This document shows positions 36,370 to 44,761 of a DNA stretch of 64,000 bases, one piece after another. How positions within the stretch are numbered: the stretch's first letter is position 1; each line of letters starts with the position of its first letter. A program made the position numbers and the translations under genes. Under the pieces are notes generated by a model. That model was not told the DNA's origin. It saw nothing but the letters and a program-made list of their open reading frames with translations, and made no database searches. This stretch comes from Erythrobacter sp. (GTDB taxonomy: Bacteria; Pseudomonadota; Alphaproteobacteria; Sphingomonadales; Sphingomonadaceae), in assembly GCF_030066995.1 (NCBI RefSeq), contig NZ_JASJAP010000002.1, forward strand, positions 412,044 through 476,043. The letters run 5' to 3'.

Positions 36370-36388
36370 AATGAGACATCATCTCATT
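36370..36388. promoter_or_regulatory. Perfect inverted repeat upstream of the DUF1826 gene
   Basis: AATGAGA (36370-36376) and TCTCATT (36382-36388) with a 5-base spacer, just before the start codon at 36358. Position suits a repressor operator or an RBS-proximal hairpin. It does not closely match a Zur box I know. Confidence 0.45.
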
Positions 36389-36429
36389 AGGCGGCAATCG
36401 GTTCCCAGGCAAGGGAGCGATGGGGCGAC

Positions 36430-37134
36430 CTAGAGTCCGCGCCAGATCCTCGCCCGCGCGCCGTCGCGCGCGCCATAGCGCCGATCATCGCAGCGCGTGG
36501 GGCGGAAGCGTTTGGAATAGCACAGGCGCAGCTCCTGCAGCCATCCGCGTTCGTTGAGCTTCACCCCGACCGCGCTGGCCGGGAGGCCGGGATTGGCTTC
36601 GGCGAAGGCGCGGCGGATGCGGCCGGCGGTAAGACCCTCTTCGCGGCTGATGCGGTCGTATTCCGGGATCCGCAGGCTCTCCCACAAGATCTGCGTGACG
36701 CCAAAATACGTCTCCGGCCTTTTGGTCATGCAACTGCCGTGCTTGGCCCATTGGCGCGCGATCAGGCGAGCGCTTGGCATCATGCACAGCCGCTTGCGCA
36801 GCTCTGCAGGCGTGAGCGGGTTCTCCTGCCGACACCATTGCGGCCAGGTGCGCGTGCCTTGCGGCCAAAGCCCGTGCACGACCAGGCCAAACCGCCCGTT
36901 CTCGCCCGAACACTGCACCCGGTGCGCGGGCGCGCTTTCGCGCGGCTTGCAGAATTCCGGGCTCCAACTGAGCGCGAGCGTGTAGCCGGTGATCGGAACG
37001 CGGCGCGGCTTGCTGTCAGCGGCAATCTGCGGGACGCTGGAAACGCGCGGCGCGCGGCATTGATAGGCCTGGGCGTGGGCTGTGGCCGGCAGCGCGAGAA
37101 GCGCCAGCGTCCACGCAAACCGCCGAGGTCTCAT
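36430..37134 (-). CDS. Ribonuclease T2 family protein
   Basis: About 234 residues with a signal peptide (RRFAWTLALLALPATAHAQA), so periplasmic. CAS-I is intact (FGLVVHGLWPQG, His87). CAS-II reads ARQWAKHGSC (Lys131, His132), where the usual family sequence is HEWxKHG; the His-Glu pair is Arg-Gln here. Cysteines are consistent with disulfides. The length is normal for bacterial RNase I. ATG 37134 overlaps the stop of the upstream membrane-protein gene, which decides the start. Confidence 0.9.
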   Translation of the reverse strand: MRPRRFAWTLALLALPATAHAQAYQCRAPRVSSVPQIAADSKPRRVPITGYTLALSWSPEFCKPRESAPAHRVQCSGENGRFGLVVHGLWPQGTRTWPQWCRQENPLTPAELRKRLCMMPSARLIARQWAKHGSCMTKRPETYFGVTQILWESLRIPEYDRISREEGLTAGRIRRAFAEANPGLPASAVGVKLNERGWLQELRLCYSKRFRPTRCDDRRYGARDGARARIWRGL

Positions 37135-37568
37135 TCGAAGGTGGAGATATCGGCCGCCGGGTCGCCCTTGCTGTCGAACCATGCGCGGGCATCGGGCCGG
37201 AAGAGGAAATAGATGGCCACAAGCTGCATCGCGGTGATCACAAGTGTGACGACGAGGGAGACGGTCGGCATGGTTGCGAGCGAGGATGGGAGCATGGCCA
37301 ATCCAAGTGCGGTCAAAGCCACCAAGATCCATTTCGCGATTTTGCTCGCCCGGCGCGCGATGAAGAACCAGATGAGCAGCGAAATCCCCCAGCCAATCGC
37401 GGCGGTGCCCAGAACGAATCCGAGGCTCGCAAAGCCCATCTCCGCGACCACCGGATCGGCTTGCAATTCAGCCATCACGCTATCGTAGGACGCTATGAAA
37501 TTGCCGATGCCAAGGGCCAGGGATCCGAGATAAATCCGGCTGAAATTGACAATCGATTGTGGTTGCAT
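37131..37568 (-). CDS. Membrane protein, hypothetical
   Basis: 145 residues from ATG 37568 with four likely spans (FSRIYLGSLALGIGNFIA, GFVLGTAAIGWGISLLIWFFIA, ILVALTALGLAMLPSSLA, TVSLVVTLVITAMQLVAIYFLF) and a short acidic tail (FDSKGDPAADISTFE). No family recognised. GGGGATCACC lies before the start. Coupled to the RNase T2 gene by ATGA overlap. Confidence 0.75.
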   Translation of the reverse strand: MQPQSIVNFSRIYLGSLALGIGNFIASYDSVMAELQADPVVAEMGFASLGFVLGTAAIGWGISLLIWFFIARRASKIAKWILVALTALGLAMLPSSLATMPTVSLVVTLVITAMQLVAIYFLFRPDARAWFDSKGDPAADISTFE

Positions 37569-37682
37569 GGTGATCCCCTTTGTTTCCCACCCTTCATACG
37601 GACCCGACGGGTTCGGCGCCACGAGAAACGATGCTCTTCCCGCGACTTTTTGCGCATTCGAGCGCCCTTGTCGCGGGCGCGT

Positions 37683-38126
37683 CTACTCAAAGGCTTCGAC
37701 GCCGCTGGGCGCCTCGTCCCTGCGCAGCCATTGATTGGCCGACGGGGTAAAAAGAAGGGCGTTTGCCCCCGCGATGATAAGCGTCTTTGCGACGCCCATT
37801 GCATCGGGCGGATCGGACCCTTCGGCGAGAACACGGATCAGGCTCGCGCACGCCAGGAAGGTGAAGAGCGTTACCAGCGTACGCGCAAATCCGGCTCGCC
37901 AGATCCAGATCGCGGCGACCGGAATGCACACGATCGTGAAACGCGCCGACAACGCGACGATCACCCAGTCGCGGTTCCAGGGAAGCTGCGGAAGAGCGTT
38001 GGCAAAGTCGAAGAGCCAGTCATCGAGGTGGGCCAGGCTCGTGATAAGAGTGTGCAGCCCGACGGCGAGAATGAGAACCGCGAAAGCGTGGATGGACCAA
38101 GGGCGCGCGCGAATTCGCTCAATCAC
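37683..38126 (-). CDS. Membrane protein, hypothetical
   Basis: 147 residues from GTG 38126, overlapping the nadC stop by four bases. Four hydrophobic segments (IHAFAVLILAVGLHTLITSL, VIVALSARFTIVCIPVAAIWI, TLVTLFTFLACASLIRVL, KTLIIAGANALLF) suggest a four-pass protein. The open frame upstream of 38126 is inside nadC. No family recognised. Confidence 0.72.
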   Translation of the reverse strand: MIERIRARPWSIHAFAVLILAVGLHTLITSLAHLDDWLFDFANALPQLPWNRDWVIVALSARFTIVCIPVAAIWIWRAGFARTLVTLFTFLACASLIRVLAEGSDPPDAMGVAKTLIIAGANALLFTPSANQWLRRDEAPSGVEAFE

Positions 38127-38989
38127 AGCGGCGTGAAATCCAGCCCGATATCGGCGGCTGGCGCGCTTTGGGTGAGGCGGCCGACCGAGCAATAGTCGAC
38201 CCCGCTGGCCGCCTTGTCGGCGATGGTGTCGAGATTGATCCCGCCGCTTGCCTCGGTCCTGGCGCGCTCGCCGATCATCGCCACTGCCTGTGTGAGCGTC
38301 GCGGGGTCCATATTGTCGAGCAGCAGGTGGTGCGCGCCCGCTTCCAAGGCGGGTTCGATCTGATCGAGCCGGTCGACCTCGCAGATGATCGGTTTGACGC
38401 CCGCCGCCGCCGCGCGCTCGACCGCCGCGCCCACGCTTCCCGCCACGGCAACATGGTTGTCCTTGATCATCGCTGCGTCCCACAGGCCCATGCGGTGGTT
38501 CTCGCCCCCGCCCATGCGCACCGCGTATTTTTCGAGCGCGCGCAGTCCGGGCAGGGTCTTGCGCGTATCGAGGAGCGTGCAGGTCGCGCTGCCGACCCGC
38601 ATGGCGGCGACGTAATCGCGCGTCAGGGTGGCGATGCCGGAGAGGTGCTGCACGATGTTGAGCGCGCTGCGCTCCGCAGTCAGCAGCGCGCGCGCGTTGC
38701 CGACCATGCGCATAAGGTCGGTGCCGGGCGTGACGCTGTCGCCGTCAGATACAAGCGCTTCGATCTCGACGTCCGGATCGAGCTGGCGAAAAAAAGCCTC
38801 GGCGAGCGGCAAGCCCGCAACCACAACGGCGTCGCGGCTGTCCATGACGCCCGAGAAGCGCGCCTTGGCGGGGATGACGCTTTCGGAGGTGACATCGCGC
38901 CCGCCGCCCTCCAGGCCTACGCCCAGATCTTCATCGAGGGTTTCGCGGATGAAGCGGTCAAGGTCAAAGCCGGGCAGGGTGAGCGTCAT
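38123..38989 (-). CDS. nadC: Nicotinate-nucleotide pyrophosphorylase
   Basis: Quinolinate phosphoribosyltransferase of NAD synthesis, 288 residues. Visible: FIRETLDEDLGVG, LTAERSALNIVQHLSGIATLTRDYV, CTLLDTRKTLPGLRALEKYAVRMGGGENHRMGLWDAAMIKDNH, ICEVDRLDQIEPALEAGAHHLLLDNMDPATL, EASGGINLDTI and DYCSVGRLTQSAPAADIGLDF. All are family hallmarks. nadA and nadB are not nearby. Confidence 0.96.
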   Translation of the reverse strand: MTLTLPGFDLDRFIRETLDEDLGVGLEGGGRDVTSESVIPAKARFSGVMDSRDAVVVAGLPLAEAFFRQLDPDVEIEALVSDGDSVTPGTDLMRMVGNARALLTAERSALNIVQHLSGIATLTRDYVAAMRVGSATCTLLDTRKTLPGLRALEKYAVRMGGGENHRMGLWDAAMIKDNHVAVAGSVGAAVERAAAAGVKPIICEVDRLDQIEPALEAGAHHLLLDNMDPATLTQAVAMIGERARTEASGGINLDTIADKAASGVDYCSVGRLTQSAPAADIGLDFTPL

Positions 38990-39005
38990 GGCCTGCGGGC
39001 GGGCG

Positions 39006-39227
39006 CTAGCTTGTCAAATCAAGGCGACGTTCGAGCTTCTCAAGCCTTGTGAGAATGGATGCGATCGAGCTGTCTTGCGCCAACTCACCTTGCATGAAAG
39101 CGGAGAGATGGCCCTTTATGGCGCGCAGCTCTGCTGACGCCTCCTGTTGATGAGAGCCGATCCTGTCGATTTTCTCATCGAGTTTGCGCAGGTATCGCAG
39201 GACAATGCTGTCTGGTTCGTCGCTCAT
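39006..39227 (-). CDS. Small coiled-coil protein, hypothetical
   Basis: 73 residues, mainly charged helix: LRYLRKLDEKIDRIGSHQQEASAELRAIKGHLSAF and SILTRLEKLERRLDL give heptad-like spacing. No membrane segment. It lies 16 bases upstream of nadC; function unknown. Confidence 0.65.
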   Translation of the reverse strand: MSDEPDSIVLRYLRKLDEKIDRIGSHQQEASAELRAIKGHLSAFMQGELAQDSSIASILTRLEKLERRLDLTS

Positions 39228-39268
39228 GCAATCTCTTTAACACCTGTTTGGTGTGAGAGAAATGAATA

Positions 39269-40072
39269 TCAATGCACGAAGCGCGCCACCACGTCGCGAT
39301 AGCTGCGCGACACCTTCACTTCCTGTCCGCTGTCGAGCACCAGGAAGCATTCGCCGTTGGTGTGCGGTTTCACCTGGCGGACCTGATCGAGATTGACGAT
39401 GGTCGAGCGGTGCACGCGCTGGAACTTGCGCGGATCGAGCCGGCGTTCCAGATCTTTCATCGTCTCGCGCAGGATCAGCGAATTGTCGGCGGTGCGGATG
39501 CACATATAGTCGCCCGCGGCCTCGATGTGCTCGATCGAATCGACCTCGACGCGGAAAATCTGTCCGCGGTCCTTCACGTTGATGAGCTTCTCGAAGCGAT
39601 CCGCGCTTTCGCTTTCGCCATCGGCACCGCTGATCGCAGCGGCCCGGTCGGGCGCCACCTCGTTGAGCACATTCATCAGCTTGTCCGCCTCTTCGGTGGA
39701 CTTTTTCGCGGCCAGGCGCTGGCGCACCCGCTCGACCGTATCGGCGAGCTTGTCTGCGTCGACCGGCTTCATGAGGTAATTGACTGCGTTGGCTTCGAAG
39801 GCGCGAATGGCGTGTTCTTCGTAGGCCGTGACGAAGACGAACAGGGGCGGTTCGATCTCCATCACGCCCTTGACCACCGAAAAGCCGTCAAAACCGGGCA
39901 TCTGGATGTCGAGGAAGACCAGATCGGGTTTCTCGGTCTTGATCTTGCGGATCGCCTCGCGTCCGTTGGAGCATGTGTCGATTATCTCGACGTCCTCGAA
40001 CGCCTCCAGGCGCAGTTGAAGCCCTTGAATGGCCAGTTTTTCGTCGTCAACAAGGATAGTGCGGATAGTCAT
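39269..40072 (-). CDS. LytTR-family response regulator (second pair)
   Basis: 267 residues. Receiver domain with LVDDEKLAIQGL, Asp55 in LVFLDIQMPGFDGF, FVTAYEEHAIRAF and YLMKPVDADKLADTV; a linker containing ESESADRFEKL; then a LytTR domain with IEHIEAAGDYMCIRTADNSL, FQRVHRSTIVNLDQVRQV and VKVSRSYRDVV. Five bases after the kinase gene stop on the same strand. Confidence 0.95.
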   Translation of the reverse strand: MTIRTILVDDEKLAIQGLQLRLEAFEDVEIIDTCSNGREAIRKIKTEKPDLVFLDIQMPGFDGFSVVKGVMEIEPPLFVFVTAYEEHAIRAFEANAVNYLMKPVDADKLADTVERVRQRLAAKKSTEEADKLMNVLNEVAPDRAAAISGADGESESADRFEKLINVKDRGQIFRVEVDSIEHIEAAGDYMCIRTADNSLILRETMKDLERRLDPRKFQRVHRSTIVNLDQVRQVKPHTNGECFLVLDSGQEVKVSRSYRDVVARFVH

Positions 40073-40077
40073 ATGGT

Positions 40078-41376
40078 CTAGGATCCCAAGGCTGGGTGAG
40101 GATTGAATGCGGCGCCCTCGCGCGCCGAAGCGGCTTCGGGTGCGCTGATGGGTGCGGCGTGCGCGTCAGGCTGAGCGCTCATTTCTGAACCCGCGCTGAC
40201 GGTTTCGTCCAGTTGAGCAATTTCGCGCGCCGAAACGAAGGGTATCTCGATCAGGACCGTGAATCCCCCGCCCGGCGGAGAGCGTGTTTCAAACAGATGG
40301 CTATCGCCATAGGCTTGTACAAGGCGGTTGCGGGTGTTGGCGAGGCCAACCCCGGTGGAAGAGGACGTGTAAGCGGGCGCGCGCGCCCTGATCGCTTCGG
40401 TGGTGAGTTCGGTGCCAAAGCCCGTATCAGGTCCGGCACCAGGCCCGGCACCAGGTCCGGTGTCTTCGACGCGCAGGCGCAGCCGCTCGCCGATCACCCG
40501 TGCGCTGACCGAGATGCTCGCGCCTTCTTCGCTCGTCCCGACCGCGTATTTGATCGAGTTTTCGATTAGGGGTTGAAGCAGCATCGAGGGCAGCTGCGCG
40601 CTCAGAGCCAGCTCGTCGATCTCGAAATGGGTGCGCAGGCGGTCTTCAAACCGCATCCGCTCGATATCCAGATAGAGCTGAAGCGTCTCGATCTCCTGTT
40701 CGAGCGTCACCTGACTGCCCGGCTCGGTAATCAGCGTGTGGCGCAGGAAGCTCGACAGCCGGGTTAGCATCGCGTTGGCGGGTTCGGTCTGCTTGAGCAG
40801 CACCAGTGTGCTGATCGAATTGAGGGTGTTGAACAGGAAGTGGGGGTTGAGCTGGTAACGCAGCATGGCAAGCTGCGCGGCGGTGGTTTGCGCTTCAAGC
40901 CGCTCCAGTCGATCGGCCTGCTGCTCCACCGTCAGAAAGAAATTGATCGCGTAATAGAGCGCGCTCCAACCCCCTAGAAGGGTAAGTGGAATATACGAAA
41001 CACCGATGAAGCGCTGAGCAAAGCCCGCATCGCGTGTGTCGCCGGAGTAGATGCTTTGAGCCCAAACATCGATCGAGCCGTGCACGACGACCGCTCCCGC
41101 CAGCACAAGCGCGGTAATACCCCACGTAAACAGCGGCTTGCGACCGATCAACTGCCGGTAGATCACCGAGAGCACCAGGCTGATCGAGAACCCGGTTATC
41201 ATCGTCACGAGGATCAGGAGCAGGTAATTGAGTGGCAGCCCGTTAGTAAACGCGGTTACCGCTCGCAGCAAAAAGGCCCCGCCCCAACCCGCTAGCTGGA
41301 GGTTCCAGAACGCCCGGTTCTTGCTGGCGAAAAACGGCGCCGGCTGAATCGGAAGCATGGGCAGGGTTTGAGCCAT
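40078..41376 (-). CDS. LytS/YehU-type sensor histidine kinase (second pair)
   Basis: 432 residues. About four membrane spans in residues 30-150 (FLLRAVTAFTNGLP, YLLLILVTMITGFSISLVL, ALVLAGAVVVHGSIDVWA, IPLTLLGGWSALYYAINFFL). H-box RYQLNPHFLFNTLNSIST (His179), N-box IENSIKYAVG (Asn273) and G-box GVGLANTRNRLVQAYGDSH. The ATP-lid part carries a short GAGPGAGPDTGF repeat insert (in-frame GPGA units), and the C-terminal 40 residues are an Ala/Glu-rich tail. Confidence 0.94.
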   Translation of the reverse strand: MAQTLPMLPIQPAPFFASKNRAFWNLQLAGWGGAFLLRAVTAFTNGLPLNYLLLILVTMITGFSISLVLSVIYRQLIGRKPLFTWGITALVLAGAVVVHGSIDVWAQSIYSGDTRDAGFAQRFIGVSYIPLTLLGGWSALYYAINFFLTVEQQADRLERLEAQTTAAQLAMLRYQLNPHFLFNTLNSISTLVLLKQTEPANAMLTRLSSFLRHTLITEPGSQVTLEQEIETLQLYLDIERMRFEDRLRTHFEIDELALSAQLPSMLLQPLIENSIKYAVGTSEEGASISVSARVIGERLRLRVEDTGPGAGPGAGPDTGFGTELTTEAIRARAPAYTSSSTGVGLANTRNRLVQAYGDSHLFETRSPPGGGFTVLIEIPFVSAREIAQLDETVSAGSEMSAQPDAHAAPISAPEAASAREGAAFNPHPALGS

Positions 41377-41461
41377 AGCGGAGCAATGTAGCCGATTTTA
41401 GCCGTTTTGGCAGGGGGCTTTGCCGCGCGCAAAAGGCGCTCGGGCGCTGATGGGTCCGAAC

Positions 41462-42484
41462 CTATTCACGCGCTGCGACGGCCAGCCCCTTGGCGGGATC
41501 GATCTCGCGCCGGAAATGCACCGACCAGTCGGCCTCGCCCTCGCGCTCCATCAGGGTGCGCACGAGCGCGGCTTCGCGCGCGATCCGCTCCGCGCGCTCG
41601 TCCCAGCCCTCATAGGCGAGGCTGCGGGTGAGAATGGTGCGGCCATGCTTCCTGCCCCAGCGTTCCATGAAGCGCGCCGCCGCCTCGGGCTCGTAGCCTG
41701 CATTGGCGAGCAGCCAGGGCATCAGCCGGTCGGCCTCGCGCTCGGTCAGGCGGATATGCCGACGCGTGCGCTTGTTGCGTTCCAGCCAGACACGGTGGCT
41801 GAGCAGGTTGTGGGCCAGTTCGTGCGCGAGGACCCCGGCAAACTCCTCGTCCTCGTCCCAGCCGAAGGCCGCAAAGCGTGTGCCGATCACCACCCGCGAC
41901 CCGTCGGCGACGGCGGTCTTGCTGTCGCTGAGCAGCTCGAAGCGGGTGGCGCATACGGGCACCGGCTCGACGCGTTCGACCGCGCCGTTCGAGAAAGTGA
42001 AGGCGAGCGAAGCGCCCCGCGCCAGAGCCTGGTCGATCCAATCGTGCGCTTTGGTGAGGCGTTCCCAGTCCATCCGCTCACCCGCCGGCCAGCCATTGGG
42101 ATCGGTCTCGCCCAGCCGCACGATCTCGCGGTTGCGTGGGAAGGCCCCCGAACGGGCGGACGGCGATTGCGCGGCGGCGGTCTGAACCGCAAACGCGCCC
42201 TTCAGGCCCAGCGCGGCTTTGGCGATATCGGGCCGGCCATAGCTGGCCGTGTCCTGCAATTGCAGGCCGATCGAAGGGAGAACCGTTTCGCAAAACGGCG
42301 CGTTGCCGCGCACCAATCGCCAGCCGATATCCTGCAGGCGCTGGTCGAGATCCTGGAACTGGCCGATTGCGGCGCGCTCGGCGGCAAGATCGACGCCGTC
42401 TGTGGTTTTCGTTGCCGCGCTGGCCGACGCGGCGCCCAGCGCCGTCAGAGCCAGACCGGCTGCGTAAGCGAGAGGCAGGCGCAT
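41462..42484 (-). CDS. M48-like zinc metalloprotease, exported
   Basis: 340 residues with a signal peptide (PLAYAAGLALTALGAASASA). The zinc motif HELAH lies in FAGVLAHELAHNLLSHRVW, and the third ligand Glu is probably in LTEREADRLMPWLLANAGYEP, the M48-type arrangement. The N-terminal 190 residues have a PDZ-like GLKGAFAVQTAAAQSPSA stretch. Second of two M48-like proteins in this strand cluster. Confidence 0.88.
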   Translation of the reverse strand: MRLPLAYAAGLALTALGAASASAATKTTDGVDLAAERAAIGQFQDLDQRLQDIGWRLVRGNAPFCETVLPSIGLQLQDTASYGRPDIAKAALGLKGAFAVQTAAAQSPSARSGAFPRNREIVRLGETDPNGWPAGERMDWERLTKAHDWIDQALARGASLAFTFSNGAVERVEPVPVCATRFELLSDSKTAVADGSRVVIGTRFAAFGWDEDEEFAGVLAHELAHNLLSHRVWLERNKRTRRHIRLTEREADRLMPWLLANAGYEPEAAARFMERWGRKHGRTILTRSLAYEGWDERAERIAREAALVRTLMEREGEADWSVHFRREIDPAKGLAVAARE

Positions 42485-42501
42485 GATCGGTTGCTCGCCT
42501 C

Positions 42502-43230
42502 TCAGCTTTCGGCCTGTGGCCCCGCCTTTTCGAGCGCCTCGGTGAGGCCTTCATAGCCCACCGCGCCATCCAGCGCCCGGTCGCCCGTGACCCAGGCGGG
42601 TGTGCCGGTGAAACCGATCTGGCGGGCCAGCGCCTGGTTGCGGGCAAGCTCGGCGGTGACCGCCTCGCTCACCGCATCGGCCTTCGCGCGTTCCAAATCG
42701 AGGCCAACCTGTTCGGCGGCTTGCAACACAGTTTCCGGCGTGGCGGGCCCCAGCGCAAACATGCGTTCGTGGAACGCGCGATATTTGCCCTGACGCGCCG
42801 CGGCGAGCGCCATGCGCGAGGCAAGGGCGCTGCCTTCGAAGATCGGCCATTCGCGCACCACCACCTTGAGATCGGGATTGTCTGCGACAAGGCGCACGAC
42901 GTCCTTGAGGCTCGCTTCGCAATACGGGCAGTTGTAATCGGTGAATTCGACCAGAACCCTCGATCCTTGCGGGTTGCCCAGGACGGCCCCCGGAAACGCC
43001 TCGAACACCGCATCGCCCGCATCGGCGAGGCGCTTGGCGGTCTCCCGCGCGCGCAGCTCTTCGGCCATTTCGGGCAGCATTTCGGGGTTGTCCATCAGGA
43101 AAGCGCGGGTCCGGGTGTCGGCAAGACCCGAAACCGACCAGAGCGCCGCGCCCAGAAAGCCGAAGACGAGCGCGGTGAGAGCGGTCATGATCGCGTAATA
43201 GGCGCCGGGGGAGGATCGGGTCTCAGTCAT
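42502..43230 (-). CDS. DsbA/DsbG-like thioredoxin-fold oxidoreductase
   Basis: 242 residues with an N-terminal membrane anchor (IMTALTALVFGFLGAALWSVSG). The thioredoxin domain has the CPYC active site in EFTDYNCPYCEASLKDVVR (Cys101, Cys104) and the cis-Pro loop GFTGTPAWVTG. CPYC is found in DsbA-like and DsbG-like proteins. Ahead of it on the same strand is the M48/TPR peptidase gene; a shared role in envelope protein folding and turnover is inference. Confidence 0.92.
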   Translation of the reverse strand: MTETRSSPGAYYAIMTALTALVFGFLGAALWSVSGLADTRTRAFLMDNPEMLPEMAEELRARETAKRLADAGDAVFEAFPGAVLGNPQGSRVLVEFTDYNCPYCEASLKDVVRLVADNPDLKVVVREWPIFEGSALASRMALAAARQGKYRAFHERMFALGPATPETVLQAAEQVGLDLERAKADAVSEAVTAELARNQALARQIGFTGTPAWVTGDRALDGAVGYEGLTEALEKAGPQAES

Positions 43231-43295
43231 TATTCGAGTGGCCTAGCGGGCGACGCTGGGAGGCGCCAGTAGCATTGCAAGGTACAACGAGGCGG

Positions 43296-44666
43296 TCAGC
43301 GACGGTCGCGCAGCCGCTCCAGAGCGGAGCGCGCTTCAAGGGCGATGTCCTGCGCGCGGATCCAGTCGGGCGAGCCGCGCGGGAGGGCCGCTTCCGCCGC
43401 CAACGCGTTTTGCAGGGCTTCGGGATAGGAGCGCCGCATCACCAGCTGCTCGGCGCTGGCGAGCTTTGCGCGCGGGATGTCGCCACGCGCCGCGTAGACA
43501 ACACCCAGCTGATACCAGGCAAAGGGATTGAAGCGATCGCGCGCGACGGCGGCGCGCAGCACACGCTCGGCCTCGTCATAATTGGATTCGTCCTCGGTCG
43601 CGATCAGCGCGTGGCCGAACATGGATGCGATCAGCGGGTTGTTGCGCGTCATGCGCGTCGCGCGGCGCAGCGGGATGAGCGCTTCCTCGACCCGGCCCGA
43701 TTCCAGCAAGATCTGCCCCTGCAATTCAAGGTAGTATGGATTGTCCGGATCGCTGGCGAGCAGCGTGTCCGCCGCCGCCAGAGCTTCCGCGATCAGCGCG
43801 TCCTTGTGATAGGCGTAGGCGCGTGCGTAGTGCCCGGCCAGCGTGGTGTCGCTTTCGGGGTAGAGGCGCAGCGTCAGAGCGGGCTCGGCGATATAACCGA
43901 ACAGCTTGGCGCGCACCTGCAAGAACCGCTCCTGCAGGTCCGGATCTTCGGGCGCATCCCAGGCGGGGTCTTTTTCAAGAAGCTCGCGCAGGGTCGCGAC
44001 CCGGTCCCCTGAAAGCGGGTGCGTGCGGCCATACGCGGCCTCGTCCGCTTGGCTGTAGCCGCGCCGGATCTCGAAATTGCGCAAGCGTTCGAAGAATTTG
44101 AGCATGCCGCGCCCCGAAATCCCCGCGCCAGACAGATAGCGCGCGCCGGCAAGGTCGGTGGCCGCTTCCTGATTGCGATTGAAGCTGAGAAAATTGGCAA
44201 CGCCAGCTTGCATGCCCAGGCCAAACAGGCTCATGCCCGCCTCGGCCGGTGCTCCGGCGAGGACGGAGGCGGCGCCCGCCAGCAGCGAGAGCAGCGTCAT
44301 GCTCTGCATTCCCGCCGTGCGTTCCTCGAACCGCACGACGTGCCCGGCGGTGATGTGCCCCAGCTCGTGCGCGAGCACGCCCTGCACTTCGTTCGCGGTC
44401 TCGGCGGCGTTGATGAGCCCGGAATGGACATAGACTACTTGGCCGCCCGCAACGAAGGCGTTGATCGAGCTGTCGTTGATCAGCACGACTTCGACATTGC
44501 CCGGCTCAAGCTCGCTGGCCTCGACCAGCGGCGCGATCATGTCGTCGAGCAGCGCCTCGGTCTCGGCGTCGCGCAAGCGCGATTGCGCGCTGGCCGGTGC
44601 AAGCGCGAAAACGAAGGTCGCGACAAGCGCGAGCAGCACACTGGGCAGCGAACGGATGGGGCGCAT
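43296..44666 (-). CDS. M48 family metalloprotease with TPR (BepA-like)
   Basis: 456-residue periplasmic protease. Signal peptide (PSVLLALVATFVFALAPASAQ), zinc site HELGH (His100, Glu101, His104) in VLAHELGHITAGHV, and third ligand region in NQEAATDLAGARYL. The C-terminal 200 residues are TPR helices (ADTLLASDPDNPYYLELQGQILLESGRVEEALIPLRRA). This layout is that of E. coli BepA/YfgC, which maintains outer-membrane protein assembly; the assignment is by architecture. Confidence 0.92.
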   Translation of the reverse strand: MRPIRSLPSVLLALVATFVFALAPASAQSRLRDAETEALLDDMIAPLVEASELEPGNVEVVLINDSSINAFVAGGQVVYVHSGLINAAETANEVQGVLAHELGHITAGHVVRFEERTAGMQSMTLLSLLAGAASVLAGAPAEAGMSLFGLGMQAGVANFLSFNRNQEAATDLAGARYLSGAGISGRGMLKFFERLRNFEIRRGYSQADEAAYGRTHPLSGDRVATLRELLEKDPAWDAPEDPDLQERFLQVRAKLFGYIAEPALTLRLYPESDTTLAGHYARAYAYHKDALIAEALAAADTLLASDPDNPYYLELQGQILLESGRVEEALIPLRRATRMTRNNPLIASMFGHALIATEDESNYDEAERVLRAAVARDRFNPFAWYQLGVVYAARGDIPRAKLASAEQLVMRRSYPEALQNALAAEAALPRGSPDWIRAQDIALEARSALERLRDRR

Positions 44667-44761
44667 GGCCGGTGTGTAGCGCTTCCTGGCCTGAACTTAA
44701 ACTGAAAGCGTGCCGCGTTGTCGCCGTGCGTTTTTCTCAGGGCGCGGCGGAGCGCGCGTTC

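Noticed and set aside
41420..42556. Plus-strand open frame of 378 codons opposite the M48-like gene.
   Set aside because: The minus strand has signal peptide and HELAH motif; the plus frame has no domain.
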